Assembly (NCBI GenBank): GCA_032622095.1
Contig: CP136067.1
Coordinates: 96,278,707-96,342,706, forward strand
Direction: 5' to 3'
From: Siphonodentalium dalli
Lineage: Eukaryota; Mollusca; Scaphopoda; Gadilida; Siphonodentaliidae
Length of the DNA: 64,000 bases
Each line of letters begins with the position of its first letter. Within the stretch, counting starts at the first letter, position 1. Shown here piece after piece: positions 11,183 through 23,867 of this stretch. Made by a program: the position numbers and the translations under genes. The notes under the pieces are model-generated. The model searched no databases. It was not told the DNA's origin and worked only from the letters and a program-made list of their open reading frames with translations.

Positions 11183-14100
11183 TAGTCCAGGAGATATTGG
11201 TCGACCTCTGCAACCCTCCCCCCCAGGACTTAACTTCACCCCACTAATTTTCTTCCTTAATGTCTCCTCTAATTTTTTTTCACTTGTTAACAAGAAAAAA
11301 AAGTGGCCGCAGAAACCCCAGACAAGATGGCGTCCATCATGGCGGCCATTTTTTTTAAAAGCACCAGGTCTCTTAGCTCGCCATTATAGTAAAGATGATA
11401 GCACATGCGGTCTTGTTTTCTGCTCGATTCGTTATGCTAATATACAACCCTTACAAATTAGCTAAAAATCCGACACTAGAATCCAATATGGCGGCCAAGA
11501 TGGCCGCCGAAATGTGAAAATATGCTATTTTTCTGACATGTTACCACCTTTCGTTTGTCTCTGTGGGAAAATGTTAGAATTTTTGCGTCATGTTATACAT
11601 TTATCATATAGAGGAGTCATTGGCGAACACATGGGGGCCATAATATGCATTCATTGCGGGATATTTTTGTCCGATATCACGTTTTCCCAAATGCCGGTAT
11701 CATAGGTCAAAGCCGAATCTCCGTTAATAACGCGATGTTATGTTTCGAATCAATGAATGTTATTGCTATTTTAACAACACCCATGCATATATATTTGCAG
11801 GAGATACTCGAGCTAGGATTTCTCTTATACCTGAGTTGAGGAATATTTACACAAATCCAAGATGGCGGCCAAAATGGCCACCATAAATAAAAAATCGCCG
11901 AAAATCGCCGATTTTAACATCAGTGAACATTATTGTCATGACAACTCCACACCTGCTTACTATTGTAAGTTGGGAACACATAGCGAAGAACTTTCCTTGT
12001 ACCATATCCAAATAAAAGTCTCCCAAATCCAAAATGGCGCCCACAATGGCGGACAGTTTTTGAAAAATCACCGAAATTCCCTCATATTCACATCATTGGG
12101 CATTATTGTCGAGACAACTCCATCCATGCGTACAGTTGAGTTGGAAATACTGAGGTGAAGTAATTACCTTACATCTCATGCAAGAAATGGTTTTCCAAAT
12201 CGAAGATGGCGGCCAAAATGGCGACCGAAATTTGAATACACGCCTACATTCCTTTACTTTCTTAGGATGGGCGTTATTGTTTCGCGATTTCTACCCACCA
12301 TTACATGTTGATATGTATGAATTATTCATTACGGTTTGGCTAGTGATACTCACAGTCAATATGGCGGCCAAACTGGCGGGCAGAAATTGAAAAGAAGCCG
12401 ATATTATCACATACTAATTACAACTTTTTGTCATAATATTGATTTGTATAAACGAAACGGTACATAATATAAGCCATCTATTAGTTCCAATGTAAGTCGT
12501 AGCCTTTTGGAAGGATGAAAACCCACAATCGCGATGTGGCATTTCAAAATCCATTCTCCACTAAGGGCTCATACTGGCCGTAACCGTATATGGGTGCGCC
12601 GAATAGTCATATTATGACTTCCAAGAATCAAAACAACAGTACCTGAGCTTATTCTGAATTGCCACATTCAGCATTATCTAGACTCGTTTCCGTCTCTTCG
12701 TCAGATTAATCTATCTCACTCACAACAACAGGTCACTACTCTTCTTTGTAGAAGGGTGCCACTAATCGGAATGTTTCAAACAATACATATGCCGGTCTCC
12801 AGCTCACGTGTTTGTTTCGAAAGCTTGGAATTCTTAGCGAGCTTCATTCGTGGTATAGCTTATGGAATAATTCAGATGCTACATATGGGGTATATGCGTC
12901 ATCTTGTGCGATACACTATAAACGTATTCGGTCGATGCGTATACTAGCTTTCAGAAGAACCTATCTATTGTCAGCTTTGGTGACCTAATGGGGATAACAA
13001 CGTGTATACCTGGTGATTTTCCCAAACAGCCACTTCTCAATATATGGTTCATCAATTCACATACTCATCTAATGCACTGACGTACCCGGACAACTTCTGT
13101 ATATGGCTTCGAATGTTGAAAGCCCGACATTTGACCGATGCATTTCTGCTAAGGCGTAGAAGACCATAATGCATAATATACCCAAACTCCTTGAACATGA
13201 TCATAAGAACAAGCTTGTTGGCGTCCAGCAATCGTTTCGCCGAACAGATCCAAGCAGATGATAACAATTCACACGGTGCTAGTTTGTGGGTATGTGTCAT
13301 GATAGTGGAAATGAAATTGGACCATGACTGCACCGCCCCTTATTTTGTTATGTTTTAGATTCAGACAGGATCTCACGTGTGGCTTTGCTTTCCCTGTATG
13401 CTAAGATGGTATGTTCCCATCCGTTTGGAAGCCGTTCTTAAACAACTGGACCAGGAGTATGCCATTGGCTACTGCTGTATAAGTCCCACCAAGACTGGGG
13501 TGTAGTCTTAACAGCGATACCTTTGATAGTTGGTTGATATGTCATACTCACGCTGGGTGGTATGGTTCAAGAAAGTACAAATGCCATCAACAAAAGGATG
13601 AAATGTTCAACGCGAAGAACATCCAGATGAATGTTACGTTGATGAGCTCTTGCATTCAGTTCAACAAACGTTGGTACACCAAGTGATTTCTTGGTAACAT
13701 CACCATTGCGACCATTTTCCTACATGAGACATTAACTACTATATTCTAAAGTTATATATATAAAGATATATGATCATAAAGGTCGCGTTCCCCAACGTCC
13801 ACAGCCATTGCCATCGAAAATGTAAATTGTTCTTTAAATACATAGCGAAATAAATGCACCACAGTTCCTGACATTTTCTTGAATAATACCGCCCACACAC
13901 CGACACTAACCCCGAGAGAGGATAACAAAACACGCATACATTCATGCTATAAAGACATTATCATTTAGTCCATCCGACTGTTTTGAGGGAGGCTAGCATA
14001 GTATTATCCAGACCAAAGTGTACGTAGTTGAATCAGAAAGGCTTCGAAACGGATGTGGAAATACAATCTTACCACACCAAATAAAACCGACACGCATGAC

Positions 14101-16244
14101 ATTCGATATCTTAAACATGCACCAAGTGTAGGGGTTGTGTATACAGTGGTCCATTTCATTCCCACTATCATGGCGCATGCCCACAAACTAGCACAGCGAG
14201 CATTGTTCTTCTCTGCTGGGAGATATTCGACGAGACAACTGCGGGGCGTCACACAGTTTGCTTCGGATAATGGTTAAGAAGTGTGGGTAGTCTGTACAAT
14301 AGGGTCTTCTCCTTAGCAGATAGACATCTGTCCAATGGAATGGGACAGCTAGCAACCTTCGAAACACTGTCGAAGTTGTCCACATATGCCAATGCGTTCG
14401 CTGAGTTTGTGAGTTGACGAACCATCTATTGAGAAGTGACTAGCTAACTGGTTCGCATGGTGTACATGTCGTTATCCCATGTGGTATGAGACACATACAT
14501 AGAGATGACCTTCTGTAAGCTTGTATACGCATCGGCCATATGCCTTCCTAGTTCAAGATGACGCACAAATATCATAGTTTGCAAATATTTAAAATCGTAA
14601 GCTAGACACCGGTAAATGAATTGTTTGAAACGTTATGATTAGAGGGGCCCTACTCCCAGGAAGTGGTGAATACTTTGTCGGTGTGAGCGACGTAGATTTA
14701 TCAGACAAAGAAATGGAAGCTGGTCCAGATAATTATGGACGTGACGTGGCAAATCAGAATCTGTTATCAGGTAATTGTTCTGATATAACTATTCGGCGCA
14801 CCTACGCTTACGGCCATTATCGGCGCTAAGTGGAGACTGGATTTCGAAATGCCACATCGCGATATTAATTGTGGTTTTTCATCTTTCCAGAAGGATACGA
14901 GCTATGTTATGCGTTTTGATATCTTAAAGTTGAACTAGTAGATGGTTTATGTACAGTTTCGTCCATACATACCGATATTATGACAAAAAGTTGAAATTAA
15001 TATGTGAAAATATCGATTTCTTATCAATTTCTAGCCGCCAATTTAGCAGCGATCTTGGCTGTGAGTATCAATTGCCAAACCCTAATGAATACTTCTTGTC
15101 ACTATTCCTTATCAACATGTAACGGTGGATAGAAATCGCGAAACAATAACGCCCATCGTTAGAAAGTAAAGGAATGTAGACTTGTTTTCAAATTTCGGTC
15201 GCCATTTTGGCCACCATCTTCGATTTGGAAAACAATTTCTTGCATGAGATGTAATGTAATTACTTCACCTCAGTATTTCCAACTCAATTGTAAGCATGGG
15301 TGGAGTTGTCTCGACAATAATGCCCAATGATGTGAATATGAGGGAATTTCGGTGATTTTTCAAAATCTGTCCGCCATTGTGGGCGCCATTTTGGATTTGG
15401 GGGACTTTTATTTGGATACGGTACAAGAAAAGTTCTTCGCCTAAGTGTTCCCAACTCACAATAGTAAGCAGGTGTGGAGTTGTCATGACAATAATGTTCA
15501 CTGATGTTAAAATCGGCGATGTTCGGCGATTTTTTATTTCTGGTGACCATTTTGGCCGCCATCTTGGATTTGGGTAAATATTCCTCAACTTAGGTATAAG
15601 AGGAATCCTAGCTTGAGTATCTCCTGTACATATATATGCATGGGTGTTGTTATAATAGCAATAACATTCATTGATTCGAAACATAACATCGCTTTATTAA
15701 CGTAGATTCGGCTTTGACCTATTATACCGGCATTTTGGAAAAGGTGATATCGGACAAAAATATCCCGCAATTAATGTATATTATGGACATCATGTGGTCG
15801 CCAATGACTCCTCTATATGATAAATGTATAATATGACGCAAAGATGCCAACATTTTCCCACAGAGACAAACGAAAGGTGGTAACATGTCAGAAAAATAGC
15901 ATATTTTCACATTTCGGCGGCCATCTTGGCCGCCATATTGGATTCTGGTGTCGGATTTTTGGCTAATTTGTAAGGGTTGTATATTACCATAACGAATCGA
16001 GCGGAAAACAAGACATCATGTGACATCATCTTTACTATAACGGCGATCAAAGAGACCTGGTGCATTTAAAAAAAATGGCCGCCATGATGGACGCCATCTT
16101 GTCTGGAGTCTCTGCGGCCACTTTTTTTTCTTGTTAACAAGTGAAAAAAATTAGAGGAGACCTTAAGGAAGAAAATTAGTGGGGTGAAGTTAAGTCCTGG
16201 GGGGGGGGGGGGGGTGCAGAGGTCGACCAATATCTCCTGGACTA
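11183..16244. mobile_element. Foldback element, copy 1 (5.06 kb, arms about 2.5 kb)
   Basis: The two ends are inverted copies starting TAGTCCAGGAGATATTGG and ending with its reverse complement. Homology continues inward almost to the centre, for example 11860-12160 against 15270-15570 and 13190-13330 against 14140-14280. Only about 13450-13980 looks unique. The trinucleotide AAT flanks both ends (11180-11182, 16245-16247), a 3-bp target-site duplication. ORFs inside are short and mirror one another, and no transposase motif is seen, so this is a non-autonomous element. A C/G homopolymer sits about 30 bp inside each end. Arms are similar but not identical. The superfamily is unassigned: a 3-bp duplication is compatible with several. 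Confidence 0.9.
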
Positions 16245-16960
16245 AATAGAATGTTAATGAATAAGGAAAGTCAAAATGTTTTAGTGCAGAGATTGCATTG
16301 TATTAATTTCAAGCATTTCTCCATAAATGTGGGCTGCAGGATGTGCCGATTGATTCAAATATGAAATCCAAGATTTCTGCTGGCGGCCATGTTTTAAAAT
16401 ATTTTTTGGATAAATTTGATGACTACCATCTAGAGATAACCCAGAAGAGCAATATGAAGTTTGTGAGGATTGGATGAGGAATGTGGCCTGTAGGATATGC
16501 TAAAAAAAAAAATTGTTATTTGTAAGAGTAACACCCAAAATGGGTGCTGGCGGCTATGTTTTTAACGAAATTCAGAATATTTGATGTCTCCCATCTAGTG
16601 GTCACCCCGAATATTCATATGAAGTTTGGCGATGATGGATGAGTGATGTGGTTAGTAGGGTGTGCTGAAATATTTAGTCATGAAAAGTGTAAAATCCAAG
16701 ATGGCTACCCATATCCATGTTTTACATCCAAAATGTTCAAATTTAATAGCTCCCATCCAGAGGTGATCCTGTAACAGTTCTCAAACAAATGTGGGCTGCA
16801 GGGCCTGCTGGCGAATTCAGATGTGAAATCCAAAATTGCTGCTTGCATCATGCTTTTAAATAATTTCGGAATAATCTAGATGTCATCCATATGAAGTTTG
16901 GTGGTGATCGGATAAGGGATAAGGACATTGTTGACGGATGCCAACCCATGACAATAATTC
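16245..16960. repeat. Diverged tandem repeat, about 180-bp units
   Basis: About four degenerate units. Each contains a phrase like AAATCCAAGATGGCTGC, then a TTTTTAA..GAAATTCAGAAT stretch, GGCTCCCATCTAGAGGTCA, and GATGATCGGATGAG..ATGTGGTCTGTAGGGTGTGC. A closely related array lies at 48420-49290 inside the helicase gene's intron; both end in TTGTTGACGGATG. This is an interspersed repeat family; no coding capacity is seen. Confidence 0.75.
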
Positions 16961-17024
16961 AAACTTGACCCCAAGTTGAGCTAAATATCACTCCAACATT
17001 TGCTTGCAGTGGATTCGCAGAACT

Positions 17025-17800
17025 TAGAGCATGTATCTAATCTTCCGGCTGTGAATCGTGCGGTTTATTTGCCATCTACAAGCTCTCATTGGTCCCTATG
17101 TATTATAATCTGACGGCTGTGAATCACGTGGTTTATTTGCTATCTACAAGCTCTCATTGGTGCCCTATGTATTCTAATCTACCGGATGTGAATCGCGCGG
17201 TTCATTTATCATCAATACAAGCTCTCATTCGTCCCTATGTGTCTAATCTACCGGTTGTGAATCGCGCGGTTCATTTATCATCAATACAAGCTCTTGTTCA
17301 TCCAAAATTTCCAAATGTGTCTAATCTACCGGTTGTGAATCGCGCGGTTCATTTATCATCAATACAAGCTCTTGTTCATCCATATGTGTCTAATCTACCG
17401 GTTGTGAATCGCGCGGTTCATTTATCATCAATACAAGCTCTCGTTCATCCATATGTGTCTAATCTACCGGCTGTGAGTCGCGTGGATCATTTTCCATCTA
17501 CATGTATAAGCTCTCATTGAGCCCTATGTATTCTAATCTACCGGATGTGAATCGCGCGGTTCATTTATCATCAATACAAGCTCTCATTGATCCCTATGTG
17601 TCTAATCTACCGGTTGTGAATCGCGCGGTTCATTTATCATCAATACAAGCTCTTGTTCATCCATATGTGTATAATCTACCGGTTGTGAATCGCGCGGTTC
17701 ATTTATCATCAATACAAGCTCTTGTTCATCCATATGTGTCTAATCTACCGGCTGTGAGTCGCGTGGATCATTTTCCATATATATATATATATATATATAT
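17025..17800. repeat. 69-bp minisatellite, block A
   Basis: About 11 units with core CTACCGGTTGTGAATCGCGC, then GGTTCATTTATCATC and AAGCTCTCATTGATCCCTATGT. Spacing between successive CTAATCTACCGG starts is 69 bp (17321, 17390, 17459). Because 69 is divisible by three, the array stays open in frame, but the repeat peptides look fortuitous. The block ends in a (TA)n run that received a Helitron. Further blocks at 18603-18771, 23868-24530, 40592-40800 and 41386-41470 are pieces of the same array. Confidence 0.93.
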
Positions 17801-17801
17801 A

Positions 17802-18506
17802 CTAGAAGGTGACCCGACTTCGTCCGGGCTATTCAAAAACCAAATTTCAAGTCGATAGCTCCACCCGTTTCCGAGATCTGGTCTGCGCATGCGCGAAGCT
17901 GGCTGGCGTCGCATGGGCTCGGCGACCCGATAAAATTCGTATCCGGGGCAAGATACATACACATACCAAATTTCAAGTCGATAGCTCCACCCGTTTTCGA
18001 GATATATAGCACGATGTCATTTGCGGATACCTCGGCCGGTGATGAGTTAACGCGACATCGGCCGGTTAAGAGTTAACGCGATTACGTCACGATCTGTTGA
18101 TGGCGTAATATATTTACGCAATGTTTTTCGATGAGCGAAGCATGGTCCTGTGTTCTTCCCGATAATTAAGGTAGAAACTTTAAACGTACACAGGCGTGTG
18201 ATACATCATTGGAAAGATGAAGCGCCACAGATTCTAACCGTGCAATTTATATGACTGGAAATTTATTATTCGCGCTATATCGAATCGATTTGTGAGCACC
18301 GAACTGAAATATATTAGCGCAAAACGGCGTAAAAACAGATTTGACCTCGGCACGTGAAAAGTTGAGCTCGGATCTGAAAATTAATAGGCCTATGCCACTT
18401 CCCGACAGAAAATACCCCCACATAAATCGGCTCGGTCGTTTTCGAGTCCATCGCGATCACACACACACACACACAGACACACAGATCTTCCAAAATATAT
18501 AATAGA
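17802..18506 (-). mobile_element. Non-autonomous Helitron (minus orientation)
   Basis: Read on the minus strand, the element begins TCTATTATATATTTTGGAAG (18506 downward) and ends with a GC-rich hairpin, CCCGGACGAAGTCGGG, then 7 nt and CTAG (17802-17805). The flanks are A before TC and T after CTAG, the canonical Helitron insertion between A and T with no target duplication. The target is the (TA)n run at the end of a 69-bp minisatellite block. There is no Rep/helicase ORF. Its 5' and 3' tips match those of the Helitrons at 53192-54548. Confidence 0.85.
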
Positions 18507-18509
18507 TAG

Positions 18510-18602
<93 letters not shown>
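18507..18602. repeat. (TA)n / (CA)n microsatellite
   Basis: A run of about 35 TA dinucleotides followed by about 12 CA dinucleotides, directly at the 5' end of the Helitron. Such runs are hypermutable and can also misassemble. The low-complexity ORF read across it is not a gene. Confidence 0.97.
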
Positions 18603-18774
18603 ACAAGCTCTCATTGATCCCTATGTATTATAAACTACCGGATGTGAATCGCGCGGTTCATTTATCACCAACACAAGCTCTCATTCATCCCTATATGTGT
18701 CTAATCTACCGGTTGTGATTCGCGCAGTTCATTTATCATCAATACAAGCTCTCATTCATCCCTATGTGTCCAAT
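18603..18774. repeat. 69-bp minisatellite, block B
   Basis: Two to three units of the 69-bp repeat, ending in ...CCCTATGTGTCCAAT at the left end of foldback copy 2. The array resumes after that element with AATCTACCGG, so this junction shows the empty-site sequence directly. Confidence 0.9.
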
Positions 18775-21700
18775 TAGTCCAGGAGATATTGGTAGACCTC
18801 TGCACCCCCCCCCCCCCCCAGGACTTAACTTCACCCCACTAATTTTCTTCCTTAAGGTCTCCTCTAATTTTTTTCACTTGTTAACAAGAAAAAAAAGTGG
18901 CCGCAGAGACTCCAGACAAGATGGCGTCCATCATGGCGGCCATTTTTTGTATATGCACCAGGTCTATTTGATCGCCGTTATAGTTAAGATGATGTCACAT
19001 GCGGTCTTGTTTTCCGTTCGATTCGTTATGGTAATATACAACCCTTACAAATTAGCCAAAAATCCGACACAAAAATCCAATATGGCGGCCAAGATGGCCG
19101 CCGAAATGTGAAAATTGCTATTTTTCGGACATTTCACCACCTTTCGTTTGTCTCTGTGGGAAAATGTTGGCACCTTGACGCGATTTTATACATTTATCGT
19201 CTAGAAGAGTCATTGGCGAACACACGGGGACCATAATATACATTTCTTGACGGATATTTTTGTCCGATATCACGTTTTCCCAAATGCCGGTATAATCCGG
19301 TCAAAGCCAAAACGACGCTAATAACGCAATGTCTGTTTCGAATCAATGAGTGTTATTGCTATTATTACTCCAGCCATGATTATATATGTGCAGGAGATAC
19401 TCGGGCTAGGATTCCTCTTATACCTGAGTTGAGGAATATTCACCCAAATCCAAGATGGCGGCCAAAATGGCCACCAGAAATAGAAAAATCACCGAAAATC
19501 GCTGATTTTAACATCAGTGAGAGTTATTGTCACGACAACTCCACACCTGCTTACTATTGTGAGTTGGGAACACTTAGTTGAATAACTTTCCTTATATTGC
19601 ATCCAAATAAAAGTCCCCCAAATCTAAAATGGCGCCCACAATGGCCGACAAATTTTGAAAAATCACCGAAATTCCCTCATGTTCACATCATTGGGCATTA
19701 TTGTCGAGAAAACTCCACACATGCTGACAGTTGAGTTGTAAATACTGAGGTGAAGTAATTACCTTTCATCCCATGCAAGAAATGGTTTTCCAAATATAAG
19801 ATGGCGGCCAAAATGGCGACCGCTATTTGAAAACACGCCTACATTCCTTTACTTTCTTACGATGTGCGTTACTGTTTCGCGAATTCTACCCACCATCACA
19901 TGTTGATATGGAATATTGGTATGAAGTATTCATTTGAGTTTGTCAAATTGATACTCAAGGTCAAGATGGCAGGTAAACTGGAGGCCAGAAATTGAAAAGA
20001 AATCGATATATTCACATACAAATTTCAACTTTTTGTCATAGTATCGATAAGTATGGACGAAACTATACACAAACCATATATTAGTTCAACTTAAAACGTA
20101 TCAAAACGCATAACATTGATCGGGTCCTTCTGGAAGTACGAAAACCCACACTTAATATAGCGATGTGTCATTTCGAAATCCATTTGACACTTCGCGCCGA
20201 TAATGGCCGTAACCGTAGGTGCGCCGAATAGCCACATTAGAACAATTACCTGGTAAAAGATTCTGATTTGCCACGTCCTTAATGATCTGGACCAGTTTCC
20301 ATTTCTTTGACTGATAAATCTAGGTCGCTCACACCGACAAAGTATTCAACACTTCCTGTGAGAAGGGTCCCTTTAATCATAACGTTTCAAACAATTAATT
20401 TCCCGGTGTCTGGCTTAAGATTTTAGATGCTTGCTAAATATGGGATTTGTTCGTCATCTTGAACTAGAAAGGCATATGGTCGATAAGTATACAAGCTTAC
20501 AGAAGGTCATCTCTATGTATGTATTTCTCATACCCCGTGGGGATAATGACATGTATACATGGCGAACTTCCCAGTTAACTAGTCACTTCTCAATAGATGG
20601 TTCAACTCACAAACTTAGCGAACGTATTGGCATACGTGGACAACTTCGGCAGTGTTTCGGAGGTAGCTAGCTGTCTCCCTCCCTTGGACAGATGCCTATC
20701 TGCTAAGGAGAAGACCATAATGTACCGACTACCCACACTTCTTGATCATGATCATAAGCAAACTGTGTGACGTCCCGCAGTCGTTTCGTCGAATAGCTCC
20801 CAGCAGAGAACAATACTCGCGGTGCTAGTTTGTGGACTGCGCCATGACAGTGGGAATGAAATGGGACACGGTATACAACCCTACACCAGGTGCATGTTTC
20901 AATATAGAATGTCATGCGTGTTGGTCTTTTTGGTGTGGTAAGATTGTATTTCCACATCCGTTTCAAGACCGTTCTGAATCAACATGACCAGACGTATAAT
21001 TTTGTCTGTATAATACTATCCTAGCCAGTCGGATGGGCTAAAGGATAATGTCTTTATGGAATGAAGGTATGCATTGCTGTTATGATCTCTCAGGGTTAGT
21101 GTCAGTATGTGGACGGTATTATTCAAGAAAATGTCAGGAACTGTGGTGCATTTATTTCACTGTGTGTTTAAAGAACAATTTATAGTCTCGATGGCAATGG
21201 ATGTGGACGTTGGTGAACGTGACCTTTATGATCATATAGCTTTATATTATATAACTTTAGAATATAGTAGTTAAGATGTCTCATGTAGGACAATGGTTTT
21301 GAATGGTGATGTTACCAATAAATCACTTGGTGTACCCAACGTAGGTTAAACTGAATGCAAGATCTCATCAAAGTAACATTCCTCTAGACGTTCTTCGCGT
21401 TGAACATTTCACCCTTGTGTTGATGGCATTGTACTTTCTTGAACCATACCGACCACCACCCAGCGTGAGTATGACATATTATCGGTAACTATCAAATGCA
21501 TCGTCCTGAAGACTACATCCATCCCATTCTGGTGGGACTTATATAGTAGTAGCCAATGGTACACGTCTGGATCGTTGATTAAGAACGGCTTCCAAGCGGA
21601 TTGAAAGATACAATCTTAGCATACAAGGAAAGCAAAGCCACATGAGATCATGTCTGAATCTAAAACATACCCAAAGAAGGGGCGGTGCAGTCATGGTCCA

Positions 21701-23864
21701 ATTTCATTTCCACTATCATGACACATGCCCACAAACTAGCACCGCATGTATTGTTATTATCTGCTTGGATCTGTACGGTGAGACGATTGATGGACGCCAC
21801 CAGGACTGTTCTTATGATCATGGTCAAGAAGTGTGGGTATATTATGCATTGTGGTCTTCTACGCCTTAGCAGAAAGGCATCCGTCAAATGTTAGGCTTTC
21901 AACATTCGAAGCCATATACAGAAGTTGTCCGGCTACGTCAGTACGTGAATATGTGAATTGGTGAACCATATATTGAGAAGTGGCTGGATGTGAAGATCAC
22001 CAGATGTACAGTTTGTTATCCACATTAGATAACCAAATCTGAAAAATACGCAGATAGAGAGATCCTTCTGAAAGCTAGTATACGCATCGACCGCATACCT
22101 TTGTAGTTTATCACGCAAGATGACGCTCAGATCCCATATGTAGCATCTGAATTATACCATAAGCTACCACGAATGAAGCTCGCCAAGAATAAGGATAAGA
22201 ATTCCCAGCTTTCGAGACAAACACGTGAGCTTGACACTGGCATATGTGTTGTTTGAAACATTCCGATTAGTGGGACCCTTCTACCAAGAAGTGTGGAATA
22301 CTGTCTTGGAGTGAGCGAGATAGATTAATGTGACGAAACGGATGCTGATCCAGATAATGCTGAATGTGGCAAATCAGAATAAGCTCAGGTACTGTTGTTT
22401 TGATTCTTGGAAGTCATAATATGACTATTCGGCGCACCCATATACGATTACGGCCATTATGGGCGCTTAGTGGAGAATGGATTTCTAAATGCCACATCGC
22501 GATTATTGTGGGTTTTCATCCTTCCAGAAGGCGACGACCTATGTTGGAACTAATAGATGGCTTATGTACCGTTTCGTCCAATGCATACATATTGATATTA
22601 TGACAAAAAGTTGAAATTAGTATGTGACAATTTCGACTTCTTTTCAATTTCTGGCCGCCAGTTTGGCAGTCATCTTAATTGTGAGAGTTGGCCAAACTCA
22701 AATGAATACTTCATATCAATGTTCCATATGAATACTTCATATCAATGTTCCATATGGGTAGAATTCGGGTAACAATAACGCCCATAGTAAGAAAGTAAAG
22801 GAATGTAAGCTTGTTTTCAAAGTTCGGACGCCATTTTGGCCGCCATCTTCGATTTGGAAAACAATTTCCTTCATCAGATGCAAGGTAATTACTTTACCTC
22901 AGTATTTACAACTTAACTGTCAGCATGTGTGGAGTTTTCTCGGCAATAATGCCCAATGATGTGAACATGAGGGAATTTCGGTGATTTTTCAAAATTTGTC
23001 GGCCATTGTGGGCGCCATTTTGGATTTGGGGGACTTTTATTTGGATGCAATATAAGGAAAGTTATTCGACTAAGTGTTCTCAACTCACAATAGTAAGCAG
23101 GTGTGGAGTTGTCGTGACAATAACTCTCACTGATGTTAAAATCAGCGATTTTCGTTGATTTTTCTATTTCTGGTGGCCATTTTGGCCGCCATCTTGGATT
23201 TGGGTGAATATTCCTCAACTCAGGTATAAGAGGAATCCTAGCCCGAGTATCTCCTGCACATATATAATCATGGCTGGAGTAATAATAGCAATAACACTCA
23301 TTGATTCGAAACAGACATTGCGTTATTAGCGTCGTTTTGGCTTTGACCGGATTATACCGGCATTTGGGAAAACGTGATATCGGACAAAAATATCCGTCAA
23401 GAAATGTATATTATGGTCCCCGTGTGTTCGCCAATGACTCTTCTAAACGATAAATGTATAAAATCGCGTCAAGGTGCCAACATTTTCCCACAGAGACAAA
23501 CGAAAGGTGGTGAAATGTCCGAAAAATAGCAATTTTCACATTTCGGCGGCCATCTTGGCCGCCATATTGGATTTTTGTGTCGGATTTTTGGCTAATTTGT
23601 AAGGGTTGTATATTACCATAACGAATCGAACGGAAAACAAGACCGCATGTGACATCATCTTTACTATAACGGCGATCAAAGAGACCTGGTGCATATACAA
23701 AAAATGGCCGCCATGATGGACGCCATCTTGTCTGGAGTCTCTGCGGCCACTTTTTTTCCTTGTTAACAAGTGAAAAAAATTAGAGGAGACCTTAAGGAAG
23801 AAAATTAGTGGGGTGAAGTTAAGTCCTGGGGGGGTGCAGAGGTCTACCAATATCTCCTGGACTA
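18775..23864. mobile_element. Foldback element, copy 2 (5.09 kb), opposite orientation
   Basis: Ends TAGTCCAGGAGATATTGG (18775) and its reverse complement (23864). AAT is present at 18772-18774 and 23865-23867; a minisatellite unit has this AAT once at that place, so it is a true 3-bp duplication. Arms of about 2.5 kb are inverted copies of each other. The unique centre (about 21060-21300) is the reverse complement of copy 1's centre (about 13720-13950), so the copies lie in opposite orientations or one has inverted by arm recombination. No transposase is seen. Poly-C/G runs near the ends differ in length from copy 1. Confidence 0.93.
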
Positions 23865-23867
23865 AAT

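Noticed and set aside
11862-15684. ORFs of 90-140 codons in the foldback arms
   Set aside because: They mirror each other between arms, shift between copies and contain no domain; they follow from the low stop density around the ATGGCGGCC words.
17089-17858. ORFs of 143 and 118 codons with a 23-residue repeat
   Set aside because: The 69-bp unit is divisible by three, so any open phase stays open. No start context, splice site or known repeat domain supports a protein.
18314-18601. 95-codon ORF rich in YI and CV
   Set aside because: It is a translation of TA and CA microsatellites.
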